From Niveispirillum irakense DSM 11586 (GTDB taxonomy: Bacteria > Pseudomonadota > Alphaproteobacteria > Azospirillales > Azospirillaceae), in NCBI RefSeq assembly GCF_000429645.1, contig NZ_AUCG01000020.1, positions 310,001 through 374,000 of the forward strand: a DNA stretch of 64,000 nucleotides, written 5' to 3'. Every line of letters starts with the position of its first letter. Position 1 is the stretch's first letter. The notes under the pieces are model-generated. The model was not told the origin of the DNA and ran no database searches. It worked only from the letters and a program-made list of their open reading frames with translations. This document shows positions 53,719 through 62,622 of this stretch, one piece after another. Made by a program: the position numbers and the translations under genes.

Positions 53719-55404
53719 TCAGATCCGGCCCTGCTTCAGCATGGTCACCGCCGTATCACAGGCCCTGGCCGTCATGGCCATATAGGTCAGCGACGGGTTC
53801 TGGCAGGCCGATGACGCCATGGCCGCGCCATCGGTGACGAACACATTGGGCACGTCATGTAACTGGTTCCAGCGGTTGGTGACCGACGTGCGCGGGTCAT
53901 ACCCCATCATCGCCCCGCCCATTTCATGGATGGCGCTGCCGCCGATGCCGGGCTGGTTCAAGGACAGGATGACCTTGCCACCGGCGGCCGTCAGCATGGC
54001 GCTGGCCTCCTTCCCGGCATCGGTCAGGGCCTTGCGCTCATTCTCCCCATGGGTGAAATCGATCTGCAGCAGCGGGGCGCCGAATGGATCGACCTTCACC
54101 GGGTCCAGGCGCAGGCGGTTGGTTTCGCGTGGCAGGCTTTCGGCGAAACTGACCAAGACCATGCGCCAGGGGCCGACATGGCGCAGATTGTCTTTAAAGG
54201 CTTCGCCGATGCCGGCTTCGCGCTTGCCGCGCGTCCAGGTGCTGCGCAGCGCACCGCCCTGGAAAGAATAGCCGCGCACGAAATCCGCTTCCGGCTGGTC
54301 GCCCAGATTGCGGAAACGCGGGATGATCACGCCCGTAGGTCGGTTGCCATAGGTGGTCCGATCCTGGAATGTATCGAACAGGGCGATGGCCCCCACGGTG
54401 CTGGCATGGTCCATGATGTGGGTGCCCAGCCGGCCGCTGCTGTTGCCCAACCCGTTGGGGAAGGCCTCGGAGCGGGAGCGCAGCAGCACATGGTTGCTGT
54501 TGAAGGCCCCGGCATTCATGAAAATGATGCGGGCGGTATAGCGGCGGCGTTCACCGGTTTTCACATTCAACACCGACACGCCGCGCGCCCGCTTGGCCTT
54601 GGCGTCGTAATCGACGGTTTCCACCACCGTATCGGTGATCAGGGTCAGGTTGCCGGTGGCCTGGGCGGCGGGCAGGGTGGAGCTTTGCGTGCTGAAATAG
54701 GCACCATAGGAACAGCCGCGCGGGCAGAGCATCCGGTTCTGACAGGCGCTGCGGCCTTCTTTGTCCTGGGTCAGGTTGGCGGTGCGGCCGATGGTCAGCC
54801 GCCGGTCCGGCCATTGCGCCTCAATCACCCCTTTGGCGTGCTTTTCCAGCACATTCAAGGCCATGGGCGGCTGATAGATACCATCGGGCAGGGAGGACAG
54901 ACCTTCATTCTGCCCCGACACGCCGATGAATTTTTCCACATGATCGTACCAGGGCTTCAGGTCGGCATAGCGGATGGGCCAGTCAACGCCGTGGCCGTCC
55001 TTCTTGTTGGCGCCGAAATCATGGTCGCTCATCCGATAGGATTGGCGGCCCCAGGTCAGCGACCTGCCGCCCAACTGATAGCTGCGCCACCAGTTGAACT
55101 GGGTGCCATCAGCCACAGAATAGGGGTTCTCGCGGTCATTGACGAAATGGTTCTGGGTATATTCGGTAAAATGCCGGTTCTTGGATTGAACCGCGAAGTC
55201 CTTTTCAAAAAGCTGCGGGTCGCCTTCACCCCGGAACGGCATCTCCCACGGCGCCTTCATTTCGGTGACGTAATCCGTGCCATGCTCAATGTGCCGGCCG
55301 CGTTCGACCATCAGAACCTTCAGGCCCTTTTCGGTCAGTTCCTTTGCCGCCCAGCCGCCGGTGATGCCGGAGCCGACGACGATCGCGTCGAAATCTGTGT
55401 TCAT
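53719..55404 (-). CDS. GMC oxidoreductase, FAD-glucose/gluconate dehydrogenase catalytic subunit-like
   Basis: 561 residues with an N-terminal FAD motif (AIVVGSGITGGWAAKEL) and GMC C-terminal sequences (GAAMASSACQNPSLTYMAMT). Cys221, Cys227 and Cys231 (CQNRMLCPRGC) have the C-x5-C-x3-C spacing of the three ligands of the 3Fe-4S cluster in bacterial FAD-glucose dehydrogenase, as I recall it. It has no signal peptide and may be exported together with the Tat-signal partner encoded upstream. Its start overlaps that gene's stop by 4 bp. Confidence 0.9.
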   Translation of the reverse strand: MNTDFDAIVVGSGITGGWAAKELTEKGLKVLMVERGRHIEHGTDYVTEMKAPWEMPFRGEGDPQLFEKDFAVQSKNRHFTEYTQNHFVNDRENPYSVADGTQFNWWRSYQLGGRSLTWGRQSYRMSDHDFGANKKDGHGVDWPIRYADLKPWYDHVEKFIGVSGQNEGLSSLPDGIYQPPMALNVLEKHAKGVIEAQWPDRRLTIGRTANLTQDKEGRSACQNRMLCPRGCSYGAYFSTQSSTLPAAQATGNLTLITDTVVETVDYDAKAKRARGVSVLNVKTGERRRYTARIIFMNAGAFNSNHVLLRSRSEAFPNGLGNSSGRLGTHIMDHASTVGAIALFDTFQDRTTYGNRPTGVIIPRFRNLGDQPEADFVRGYSFQGGALRSTWTRGKREAGIGEAFKDNLRHVGPWRMVLVSFAESLPRETNRLRLDPVKVDPFGAPLLQIDFTHGENERKALTDAGKEASAMLTAAGGKVILSLNQPGIGGSAIHEMGGAMMGYDPRTSVTNRWNQLHDVPNVFVTDGAAMASSACQNPSLTYMAMTARACDTAVTMLKQGRI

Positions 55405-56024
55405 CCGAAATCCACCGCTGTCCAATCGTTCGACCAAGCCCGGTCATTGGGGCCGACGGGTACGTCCGGGTCGAAGCGACCCGGCACCAGTTCAAAGAAC
55501 AGTTCCTGGCTGCCCCCGATTTCCGACGTGTAATAGCCGGTGACGATCAGGCCTTTCAGGGTGCGCCAGGGCGATTTCTCACCCCCCTTGGCATAGGCGG
55601 CCGCATCCAGATCGGCTAGGGCCTTGGCCTGGGCCGCCGGTTTGGCGGAAGAGAATACGCCCCCCACCCGGCGGTCTAGCTCAAACTCCAGCCAGACCAG
55701 CCAGTTGGCCTCCGGCGGGGGCCGGCCGCCAGGGAACTGGTCATGCGAGGGGGGGCGGCCTGTGCCGGACAGGCCATGGTCAAGCGCCATAACGACAAAG
55801 GCAGGCACCCCGGCTTTCACTGCGCCGGGTGTCTGCGTATCGGGAATGGTCAGGTCGCACACCCGGTCCAGCATTTGCTGCGTCCGTGGGAATATACGCG
55901 GCGGGGTCGCTTGGGCGACCTGCGCCCAGACCTGGGCCGGTGTCAGCGCCGCGCCGGCCAGCGCCAGCCCGGCGCGCAGCAGATGGCGGCGACTGGCAGT
56001 AGGGGGACTATCGATGTTTGGCAT
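55401..56024 (-). CDS. Tat-exported gluconate 2-dehydrogenase subunit 3 family protein
   Basis: 207 residues with the twin-arginine signal ASRRHLLRAGLALAGAA near residue 10. The subunit 3 domain has TQQMLDRVCDLTIPDTQTPG, near residue 48. In FAD sugar dehydrogenases this gamma subunit chaperones and exports the GMC subunit. The two genes overlap by 4 bp. No cytochrome c subunit, which usually completes the complex, is encoded here. The ATG at 56024 follows a poor ribosome site; a GTG two codons before is possible. Confidence 0.87.
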   Translation of the reverse strand: MPNIDSPPTASRRHLLRAGLALAGAALTPAQVWAQVAQATPPRIFPRTQQMLDRVCDLTIPDTQTPGAVKAGVPAFVVMALDHGLSGTGRPPSHDQFPGGRPPPEANWLVWLEFELDRRVGGVFSSAKPAAQAKALADLDAAAYAKGGEKSPWRTLKGLIVTGYYTSEIGGSQELFFELVPGRFDPDVPVGPNDRAWSNDWTAVDFG

Positions 56025-56052
56025 CTGCACTATCCCTTGTGATCTGACGGTG

Positions 56053-57624
56053 TCAGAAAAGGCCCAACTTGCCGCCGCCGGCGACAAAGTCACGGTAGGC
56101 GTCCCTGCGGGCCGGCTCCAGCGGGTCCAGTGGCCCCGTCTTATCGCCCAGGCCCATGATCTTGCCGCTGGACAGGCGCGGCCATACCGGCAGCGACGAG
56201 CCCTTGGCATTGGGATCGCCATCGCGCACGAAATTCACCCAATAGCCCATCATGCTGGCGGCAATCGCCCGGTCGGCCGCCGGAATGGCGCGGCCGGATT
56301 TATCCAGCGTGCCGAACATATAAGCCAGTTCCACGCTGTGGAAGCTGCCGAACCGTTCTGCCGGCGTGCCGGTCTGGGTGTGGTTGAACAGATAGGCGTG
56401 AACAGGGGCCGCATCTGCTGGCCGTGCCTGCGCCCAGGCCAGCATGGAGGCTATGGCCTGCTCGCGCAGCAGCCGCTTTACGGCAACCGACGCCGTCGCA
56501 TCGTCCGACGCCGTGTAGAAGGGGCGGAATTGGATAGCCTTGTCGCCAAAACGGCGAACCAGCAGATCGTCCAACTGCGCCACGCTGGCCAATGACCAGT
56601 CGCGCCCGGTGCTGCTTTCATCGGCGGTCAGTCCGGTCAGCACGGGCACATCCAGCCGCTGTTTTGCCGGGTCCGGCAGGATGGAAGGTTCCGTGATCGG
56701 GGCGAAGCGCAGGCCGGGTGGTCCCAGTGACGGGTCTTTGCCGGCTTTGGCCACAGCATCCGCCGGCAGGTCGCGCAGGGCCTCAATGCTCTCAACACCA
56801 GCAGCATTCAGCAGTTTTTCGCCCATGGCCTCCGCCGCGGCATGGGGCAGGATGGGGATGCCCATGCCGGAACCGCTCTGCGCGATCGCCTGCCCGAACA
56901 GGCCGGCGGCCGACGGGGAGGCCAGCAGGGCATGGACAGAGGCAGCCCCCGCGGACTGGCCGGCCACGGTCACCCGTGTCGGGTCGCCCCCGAACCGGGC
57001 GATATTCTCTTTCACCCAGCGCAGCGCGGCGATCTGGTCCATCAGCCCGTAATTACCGGATGAACCTGCTTCCTGCGACAGGGCAGGGTGGGCCATGAAG
57101 CCGAAGACACCGAGGCGATAATTCAACGAGACAACGATAATGCCCTGGTGGGCCAAGGCCGTGCCATCATAAAGCGGCACAGCGCCGGAGCCACCGACAA
57201 AGGCCCCGCCATGAATCCAGACCAGGACCGGCAAACTTCCGGCCGTCGCAGCCCCCGCCGGCCGCCAGACATTTACAAACAGGCAGTTCTCGCTCGCCGT
57301 GCCGGTGGGGAAATATTCAGCCGTCCAGGGAGAACCACCGGGGGGATTGTGTGGCGGTTCCTGCAGACAATCAGCGCCGAAATCCGTAGCCTGCCGCACG
57401 GCTGTCCAGGCGGGCACCGGCTGGGGGGGCCGCCAGCGGTTGGCCCCGCCCGTATCGCCAGCATAAGGAATGCCCAGGAAGGCATCTACCCCACCGGCGG
57501 ATTTACCGGCGACCGGGCCGGCATTCGTGTCGACCAGCGGTGCCGCCGCCTGCACCGTAGCCACACCGGCCAGCAGTGACAACAGGCAGGCAGCCCTTGT
57601 CAGTAAACGGAATTGTCGGCCCAT
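56053..57624 (-). CDS. Exported carboxylesterase type B
   Basis: 523 residues with signal peptide (LLTRAACLLSLLAGVATVQA) and the type B esterase fold. Motifs are FLGIPYAGDT, VWIHGGAFVGGSG (oxyanion hole), the nucleophile Ser in VAGQSAGAAS and the His in FHSVELAYMF. It hydrolyses esters in the periplasm. The start at 57624 follows GGGGAG at about seven bases; 57639 is an alternative. It lies between a TonB receptor and the dehydrogenase genes in one minus-strand set. Confidence 0.9.
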   Translation of the reverse strand: MGRQFRLLTRAACLLSLLAGVATVQAAAPLVDTNAGPVAGKSAGGVDAFLGIPYAGDTGGANRWRPPQPVPAWTAVRQATDFGADCLQEPPHNPPGGSPWTAEYFPTGTASENCLFVNVWRPAGAATAGSLPVLVWIHGGAFVGGSGAVPLYDGTALAHQGIIVVSLNYRLGVFGFMAHPALSQEAGSSGNYGLMDQIAALRWVKENIARFGGDPTRVTVAGQSAGAASVHALLASPSAAGLFGQAIAQSGSGMGIPILPHAAAEAMGEKLLNAAGVESIEALRDLPADAVAKAGKDPSLGPPGLRFAPITEPSILPDPAKQRLDVPVLTGLTADESSTGRDWSLASVAQLDDLLVRRFGDKAIQFRPFYTASDDATASVAVKRLLREQAIASMLAWAQARPADAAPVHAYLFNHTQTGTPAERFGSFHSVELAYMFGTLDKSGRAIPAADRAIAASMMGYWVNFVRDGDPNAKGSSLPVWPRLSSGKIMGLGDKTGPLDPLEPARRDAYRDFVAGGGKLGLF

Positions 57625-57708
57625 CCCAGCGCTCCCCATTCTGAAACCATGTCCTTGATGACAGTCGGCGCCGGCAAAGCAGGTGCCGACTGTCATAAGG
57701 GCTTTGCA

Positions 57709-59982
57709 TCAGAAGCGGTAGGTGCCCTGGATGCCGAAAGTGCGCGGCGCGACATAGATGGTGTTATAGATCAGCGAACCACCGGCGGCGTTGAAATTGG
57801 CAAAGGCCAGCGGTTGCTTGTCTTCCAGGTTGCGCACATAGGCCTGGACGGAATAATCACCATCGGCGGAATTATATTCCAGCGACAGATCGGTCATAAT
57901 GTAACCCTTCTGCCGCATCCCGGCCCAATTCACCACCGACAGGTAATGGGCGGATTTGTAGCGGCTGAAGGCGCCGGCCACGATGTTGGAGCCATCGCCG
58001 ATTTCAAATGTGTGGTTGTAACCAACCGACATCGTCCATTTCGGGGCCTGCGGCGGGCGATTGCCGGCCAGATCGAATGGCTGGATGCCGGGTGTTGCCG
58101 GGTCGCTGTCATTGATGGCATTGCCATCGACGCCCATCAGCGAGGCGGTGAATTCCTGCACCTTGGCATCCAGATAATTGATGGTGAAGGACAGCTCATC
58201 CACCGGGCTCAACAGCAACCTTGTGTCGGTTTCAATACCCCAGACGCGCGACTTGCCGGCATTCAGGGTGCGTGCGCCGACATTATTATCGACGAAGACC
58301 TGGATCTGCTGATCCTTGTAATCATAATAGAAGGCAGAGGCGTTGAACTGCACGCGACCGTTATTGAAGCGGTTCTTGGTGCCGACCTCATAGGCGGTCA
58401 GCTTCTCCGGATCATAGTCACCGACACTGTCAAAACCACCGCTCTTATAGCCGGTGCTGGCCTTGGCATAGACCAAGCTGTCAGGCAGCGGCTTCCAGTC
58501 GATGCCGATATTGCCGGTCACCTGATCGGAGGAGGAGCTTGGTGTCAGGATGGTGGCACCGGGTGAGCCGAAGGCAGGCGGGGTCGGGCCCTCGCCACGG
58601 CCGAAACGTGCACCGTAATTGTAGAAGGTTGCGCTCTTGGCATCGTCCGTATAACGCAGGCCACCCGTGACTGACAGTTCCGGCCCCATCAGCGGCACCG
58701 TCACCTGACCGAAGGCAGCCTTGGAGGTGGAGAGCACGTCCGGACGGTAGAAATAATTCAGATAGGCCTTGGGCAGTTCCAGATAAAGCCCGCGGGAAAG
58801 GTCCACCTTCTCCCGGAAATAGAAACCGCCGACCTGATAGAACAAGCCACTGTCCAGCGTCTTGGACAGGCGGATTTCGTGGCTCTGTGTTTCGGAATTC
58901 AGCTTGTTGTTGCGGTAGGTGAAGGTGGCCGGCAGATAGCCGTTCAGCGGCAGGGCGCTGTCCGTCTTATTATCGCGGTAGCCACCCAGATAGGCCAGGG
59001 TGCCGAGATCGAAATCCACTTCGATCCGGCCGCGCAAGGCGAACTGCTCGCTATTGAAATTGCCCAGATCACCCAGCGGGAAATTGCGCGTATTGATCCC
59101 GCTGAAGGTCAGGTTGGAGGGGATGCCGTTATTTTCCAGCGCCGGGGTGGAGGGGATGGCATCCACAATGCCAGACGCATAGGCGGGGTTGGTCAGCACG
59201 CCATTCTGGGCGACCAGGACACCGTATTGCGAGGGCGGCAACTGGTCGACATTGACATATTCACCCGCAATATAGGTGCGGATATTTTCCGTCGGCTCCC
59301 AGGCGAGCGACAGGCGTGCGGCATCGACATTCTGGTCTTCGCCCCGGCCGACCGCACCATGCTTGCGATAGCCGTCATGGGACGTGTGCATCCCGGCCAG
59401 ACGCACGGCCACCGTGTCGCCCAGGGGAACGTTGACTGCCCCTTCGGCCTTCTTGGCGTTAAAATTGCCATAGCCCACGGTGGCAAAACCGGTGGTCCGG
59501 CCCAGTACCGGCTTGGCAGCAATGATGTTGATGGCGCCTGCCGTGGCATTGCGGCCATAAAGCGTGCCCTGCGGTCCGCGCAGCACCTCAATCCGTTCCA
59601 GATCGAAGAAGCTGGCATTCAGCGCTACCGGACGGTTGATATATTCGCCATCAATACCGATGGTCAGGGCCGGGTCGGACGCCTCGGAAACATCCTGGCT
59701 GGATACGCCGCGCACGCTGATCTTGGTGAAGATCGTGTCGCTGGTGATGTTCAGGTCCGGCGCCAGTCGGGTCAGCCCGTTCACGTCTGTCACGCCGGAT
59801 TTGAGCAGATCATCGGCGCTGAAGGCGCGCAGCGCAATCGGCGTGTCCTGCAGGTTCGTGGCGCGCTTGGTTGCGGTCACGACAATTTCTTCCAGCGTGA
59901 AATCCCCCTCGGCCGCCTGGGCAGAGGTCGCAAAAAGGGCAGCCGCGCCTGCGGCCAGCAGGAGCTTCGAACGGGTACGCAT
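57709..59982 (-). CDS. TonB-dependent receptor of the esterase/dehydrogenase set
   Basis: 757 residues with signal peptide (LLLAAGAAALFATSAQA) and a TonB-box-like LEEIVVTATKRATNLQDTPI. The plug has RGVSSQDVSEASDPALTIG and GPQGTLYGRNATAGAINII, and the barrel ends in PRTFGIQGTYRF. It resembles receptors of the sphingomonad type that import aromatic or terpenoid-like compounds. The start follows AAGGGAGGACATCA. It is divergent from the TetR gene, which has paired operators in the gap. Confidence 0.92.
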   Translation of the reverse strand: MRTRSKLLLAAGAAALFATSAQAAEGDFTLEEIVVTATKRATNLQDTPIALRAFSADDLLKSGVTDVNGLTRLAPDLNITSDTIFTKISVRGVSSQDVSEASDPALTIGIDGEYINRPVALNASFFDLERIEVLRGPQGTLYGRNATAGAINIIAAKPVLGRTTGFATVGYGNFNAKKAEGAVNVPLGDTVAVRLAGMHTSHDGYRKHGAVGRGEDQNVDAARLSLAWEPTENIRTYIAGEYVNVDQLPPSQYGVLVAQNGVLTNPAYASGIVDAIPSTPALENNGIPSNLTFSGINTRNFPLGDLGNFNSEQFALRGRIEVDFDLGTLAYLGGYRDNKTDSALPLNGYLPATFTYRNNKLNSETQSHEIRLSKTLDSGLFYQVGGFYFREKVDLSRGLYLELPKAYLNYFYRPDVLSTSKAAFGQVTVPLMGPELSVTGGLRYTDDAKSATFYNYGARFGRGEGPTPPAFGSPGATILTPSSSSDQVTGNIGIDWKPLPDSLVYAKASTGYKSGGFDSVGDYDPEKLTAYEVGTKNRFNNGRVQFNASAFYYDYKDQQIQVFVDNNVGARTLNAGKSRVWGIETDTRLLLSPVDELSFTINYLDAKVQEFTASLMGVDGNAINDSDPATPGIQPFDLAGNRPPQAPKWTMSVGYNHTFEIGDGSNIVAGAFSRYKSAHYLSVVNWAGMRQKGYIMTDLSLEYNSADGDYSVQAYVRNLEDKQPLAFANFNAAGGSLIYNTIYVAPRTFGIQGTYRF

Positions 59983-60038
59983 TGATGTCCTCCCTTGAGA
60001 GCCCGCTTGGTTAGGGCCTGGGCTCTTTTTCTAAAACT

Positions 60039-60052
60039 AGAACCCTAATTCT
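60039..60052 (-). promoter_or_regulatory. TetR operator candidate at the receptor promoter
   Basis: On the minus strand AGAATTAGGGTTCT, with AGAA and TTCT as inverted ends. With the next six bases the 20-mer agrees at 17 of 20 positions with the site at 60165. It lies 57-70 bp upstream of the receptor start. Confidence 0.6.
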
Positions 60053-60164
60053 GAAATCATTTAAACCCCGGATCGTTCGGGCGTCAAGCCGTTCTCTCAC
60101 GCTGTGGTTACGATGGTAATTTGGACTGGCCTGAGAAGACAGGGGCTCCTAGAATGAAGCCAAT

Positions 60165-60178
60165 AGAATCAGGGTTTT
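60165..60178 (+). promoter_or_regulatory. TetR operator candidate at the tetR promoter
   Basis: AGAATCAGGGTTTT is the direct partner of the site at 60039, lying in opposite orientation. It is 30 bp before the tetR start, fitting autorepression. Confidence 0.6.
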
Positions 60179-60207
60179 AATTTTTTAAGGGCGTGAAGGT
60201 GTCGATC

Positions 60208-60873
60208 ATGGATGAGGTGTCGGAGAGCGAGCCGCTGTTGAATCCCGCCGGGCGTGAACCCAAACAGGGGCGCAGCCGCGCCTCTTTTGAGCGGATGCTG
60301 GCCGCCGCCACCGATCTGTTGATGGAACATGGCAATGATGATTTCGCCCTGACCGACGTGGCGAAGCGGGGAAAGGTCTCCATCGGCTCCATCTATTGCC
60401 GATTCGACAGCAAGGACGATCTGATCCAGGTGGTGCAGCATCGGTTCATTGACCGGATGATCATCGAACAGTCGGAAATGGTGGAGCGGATGACGGCAAA
60501 GGCCGGCGACCTGGACAGCCTGGTCCGCGCCTTTGTGGATGAGTTGGCGGAGTTCCTGAAGCGCAATGCCCCGGTAATGCGGCCGATGATGCAGCGCGCC
60601 GCCAACGACCCGGTGGTCAGTGCGCTGGGGCAGCGCGGCTATCAGGATCTGGCCGACAAGGTGCAAATAGCCCTGCTGGCGCGGCGGGAGGAGATTGGCC
60701 ACACGCTGCCGGAACTGGCCATCGATACCATCCTGCGCGTGGCCTATTCCACCTTCGCCCGCCATCTGGGTTTCGGTATGACCGGCGGCAATTACAACAA
60801 GGCCGACTGGAAGAACCTGAAAACGGAGGTGGGGGTGATGTGTTCGACATATCTGCGCAACGCCCATCGATGA
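60208..60873 (+). CDS. TetR-family regulator
   Basis: 221 residues with an N-terminal TetR HTH (FERMLAAATDLLMEHGNDDF, then ALTDVAKRGKVSIGSIYCRF, residues about 25-70) and a helical ligand domain. The ATG at 60208 is preferred to the GTG at 60193. It is divergent from the TonB receptor set and just upstream of an MFS exporter. Three similar sites, 60039, 60165 and 60906, mark the transcription units it probably represses. Its ligand is likely the compound handled by those genes. Confidence 0.87.
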   Translation: MDEVSESEPLLNPAGREPKQGRSRASFERMLAAATDLLMEHGNDDFALTDVAKRGKVSIGSIYCRFDSKDDLIQVVQHRFIDRMIIEQSEMVERMTAKAGDLDSLVRAFVDELAEFLKRNAPVMRPMMQRAANDPVVSALGQRGYQDLADKVQIALLARREEIGHTLPELAIDTILRVAYSTFARHLGFGMTGGNYNKADWKNLKTEVGVMCSTYLRNAHR

Positions 60874-60905
60874 GACGTTGACGGCGCGCCTTTCCGTTTA
60901 TAAAT

Positions 60906-60919
60906 AGAATTATCATTCT
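60906..60919. promoter_or_regulatory. Third TetR-like site upstream of the MFS gene
   Basis: AGAATTATCATTCT keeps the AGAA-N6-TTCT frame of the other two sites and the flanking AGAATTA, but not the GGG centre. It lies about 48 bp before the MFS start. A resemblance to a Fur box was weighed and judged poorer. Confidence 0.4.
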
Positions 60920-60966
60920 TATTCGGTCGATGCGGGCCGAATCTCCAAACGGAAAGGTCTGCCACC

Positions 60967-62433
60967 ATGGCATCCGGTGCTGCCCCCGCCAGCGGGCGGG
61001 CCGCCAGCTTGCACGCCGTCGACCATGCCGCCGCCATGACGCCGCAACGGCGCAAACAGGCGCTGGTGGTGGTTGCCGGCGCCTTCATGATGGATCTGAT
61101 CGACCTGACCATCGTCAATGTCGCCTTGCCCTCCATCCAGCGCGATCTGGGGGCGGATACGGCGGCGATGCAATGGATGGTGGCGGGTTACGCGGTTGCC
61201 TTTGCCGTGCTGCTGATCACCGGCGGCCGGCTGGGAGATACCAAGGGCTATCGCCGGCTGTTCATGCTGGGCATGGCTGGGTTCACTGCCACCTCGCTTC
61301 TCTGTGGGCTGGCGACCAGCCCTGAAATGCTGGTGCTGGCGCGGCTTGCCCAGGGGGCGACGGCGGCCATGATGCTGCCGCAGGTGATGTCACTGATCCA
61401 GGTGATGTATCCGCCGGCCGAACGTATCGGTGCGCTGGCCGTGTTTGGCGTGTTGGGCGGGATTGCGGCCGTGCTGGGGCCAGTGATCGGCGGTTTTCTG
61501 ATTGAAGCCAACCTGTTCGGCCTGGGCTGGCGACCGATTTTCCTGATCAACGGGCCACTGGGTGTGGTGGGGCTGATCGCCGCCTGGCGCCTGCTGCCGC
61601 CGGGTCGGTCGGCCTATGGCGGTGCGGTCGATATGGTAGGCACCGGTCTGATCGCCGCCACCCTGCTGGCCCTGCTGCTGCCGCTGCTGCAGGGGCGGGA
61701 GGCGGGCTGGCCGCTCTGGTGTCTGGCACTGCTGGTGGCAGCGCCGCTGCTGGCCTGGGCCTTTATCGCCCATATCCGCCGGCAGGCCCCGCATGGAAAG
61801 GCGCTGGTGGACCCGGTGCTGTTCGCCAACCGCGGGTTCAGCGTCGGGCTGTGTTTGTCGCTCTGTTTTCAGGCGACGACGGCGGGGCTGCTGTTCATCC
61901 TGACGCTGACGCTGCAATATGGGCTGGGCTGCACGCCGCTGGAAACCGCCCTGGTTCATGTGCCTTATGCGTTGGGGGCCTCGGTGGCCATTGGCTTTGT
62001 CGCAAGGCGGGCGCTGCCGCGCATTGGCTTGCGGCTGATCCTGATTGGTGTGGCGCTGATGCTGGCCGGGTTGGGCCTGCTGGCAGCCCTGGTGGCCGGC
62101 GATGGTGGGCTTGTGCCGCTGGGGGCGGCCCTGCTGCTGACTGGTACGGGCATGGGTATGGTGGGCGGGCCGCTGGGGCCGGTCACCTTGTCGGATGTGG
62201 ATGTCGCCCATGCCGGTTCGGCGTCGGGCAGCATGAAGGCGGTGCAGCAGTTGGGGGCCGCCGGTGGGGCGGCGTTGATCGGCGGCGTGTTCTTCATGCT
62301 GGCGGGCGATCTGGCGAATGGCGCGGCGAGGGTCGCCTTTCTGCTGACCATGCCGTTGCTTGCCGGGTTGCTGCTGCTGGTGGCGTTCCTGGTGACGCGC
62401 CTGCCGCGCGATCTGCGGATTTTTCGGAAGTGA
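60967..62433 (+). CDS. MFS drug/metabolite exporter, DHA2 type
   Basis: 488 residues with about 14 membrane segments. Motif A is GGRLGDTKGYRRLF, and motif C is GVLGGIAAVLGPVIGG, which marks antiporters. The N-terminal part has DLIDLTIVNVALPSIQRDLG. It follows the TetR gene by 93 bp, with an operator-like site between. An export role against the compound sensed by the regulator is likely. Confidence 0.9.
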   Translation: MASGAAPASGRAASLHAVDHAAAMTPQRRKQALVVVAGAFMMDLIDLTIVNVALPSIQRDLGADTAAMQWMVAGYAVAFAVLLITGGRLGDTKGYRRLFMLGMAGFTATSLLCGLATSPEMLVLARLAQGATAAMMLPQVMSLIQVMYPPAERIGALAVFGVLGGIAAVLGPVIGGFLIEANLFGLGWRPIFLINGPLGVVGLIAAWRLLPPGRSAYGGAVDMVGTGLIAATLLALLLPLLQGREAGWPLWCLALLVAAPLLAWAFIAHIRRQAPHGKALVDPVLFANRGFSVGLCLSLCFQATTAGLLFILTLTLQYGLGCTPLETALVHVPYALGASVAIGFVARRALPRIGLRLILIGVALMLAGLGLLAALVAGDGGLVPLGAALLLTGTGMGMVGGPLGPVTLSDVDVAHAGSASGSMKAVQQLGAAGGAALIGGVFFMLAGDLANGAARVAFLLTMPLLAGLLLLVAFLVTRLPRDLRIFRK

Positions 62434-62461
62434 GGGGGGGCGGTCGGTTTGGCCTCCGTTT

Positions 62462-62544
62462 CCGTCACCCCGGCGAAGGCCGGGGTCCAGTTCGTAAAGC
62501 GATGCGCTGTGGCCTCTGGACCCCGGCCTTCGCCGGGGTGACGG
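62462..62544 (-). repeat. REP-like palindrome, copy 3 (reverse loop)
   Basis: Perfect 29-bp arms at 62462-62490 and 62516-62544, arm centre GGCGAAGGCC as in copy 2. The 25-bp loop reverse-complemented (GGCCACAGCGCATCGCTTTA) matches the forward loops of copies 1 and 4. An outer AACACCCTGACAAAG at 62571-62585 resembles the flank of copy 2. It sits between co-directional genes. Confidence 0.93.
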
Positions 62545-62622
62545 AGAGAAGGGCATTGTTTGGCAGAATCAACACCCTGACAAAGAACAACCCAACACCA
62601 AAAAAACCAACGGGAGGACAGT

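Noticed and set aside
60906-60919. Fur box in front of the MFS gene
   Set aside because: By my count the wider 19-mer here matches about 12 of 19 positions of the Fur consensus. The AGAA-N6-TTCT frame shared with two neighbouring sites is a better explanation.
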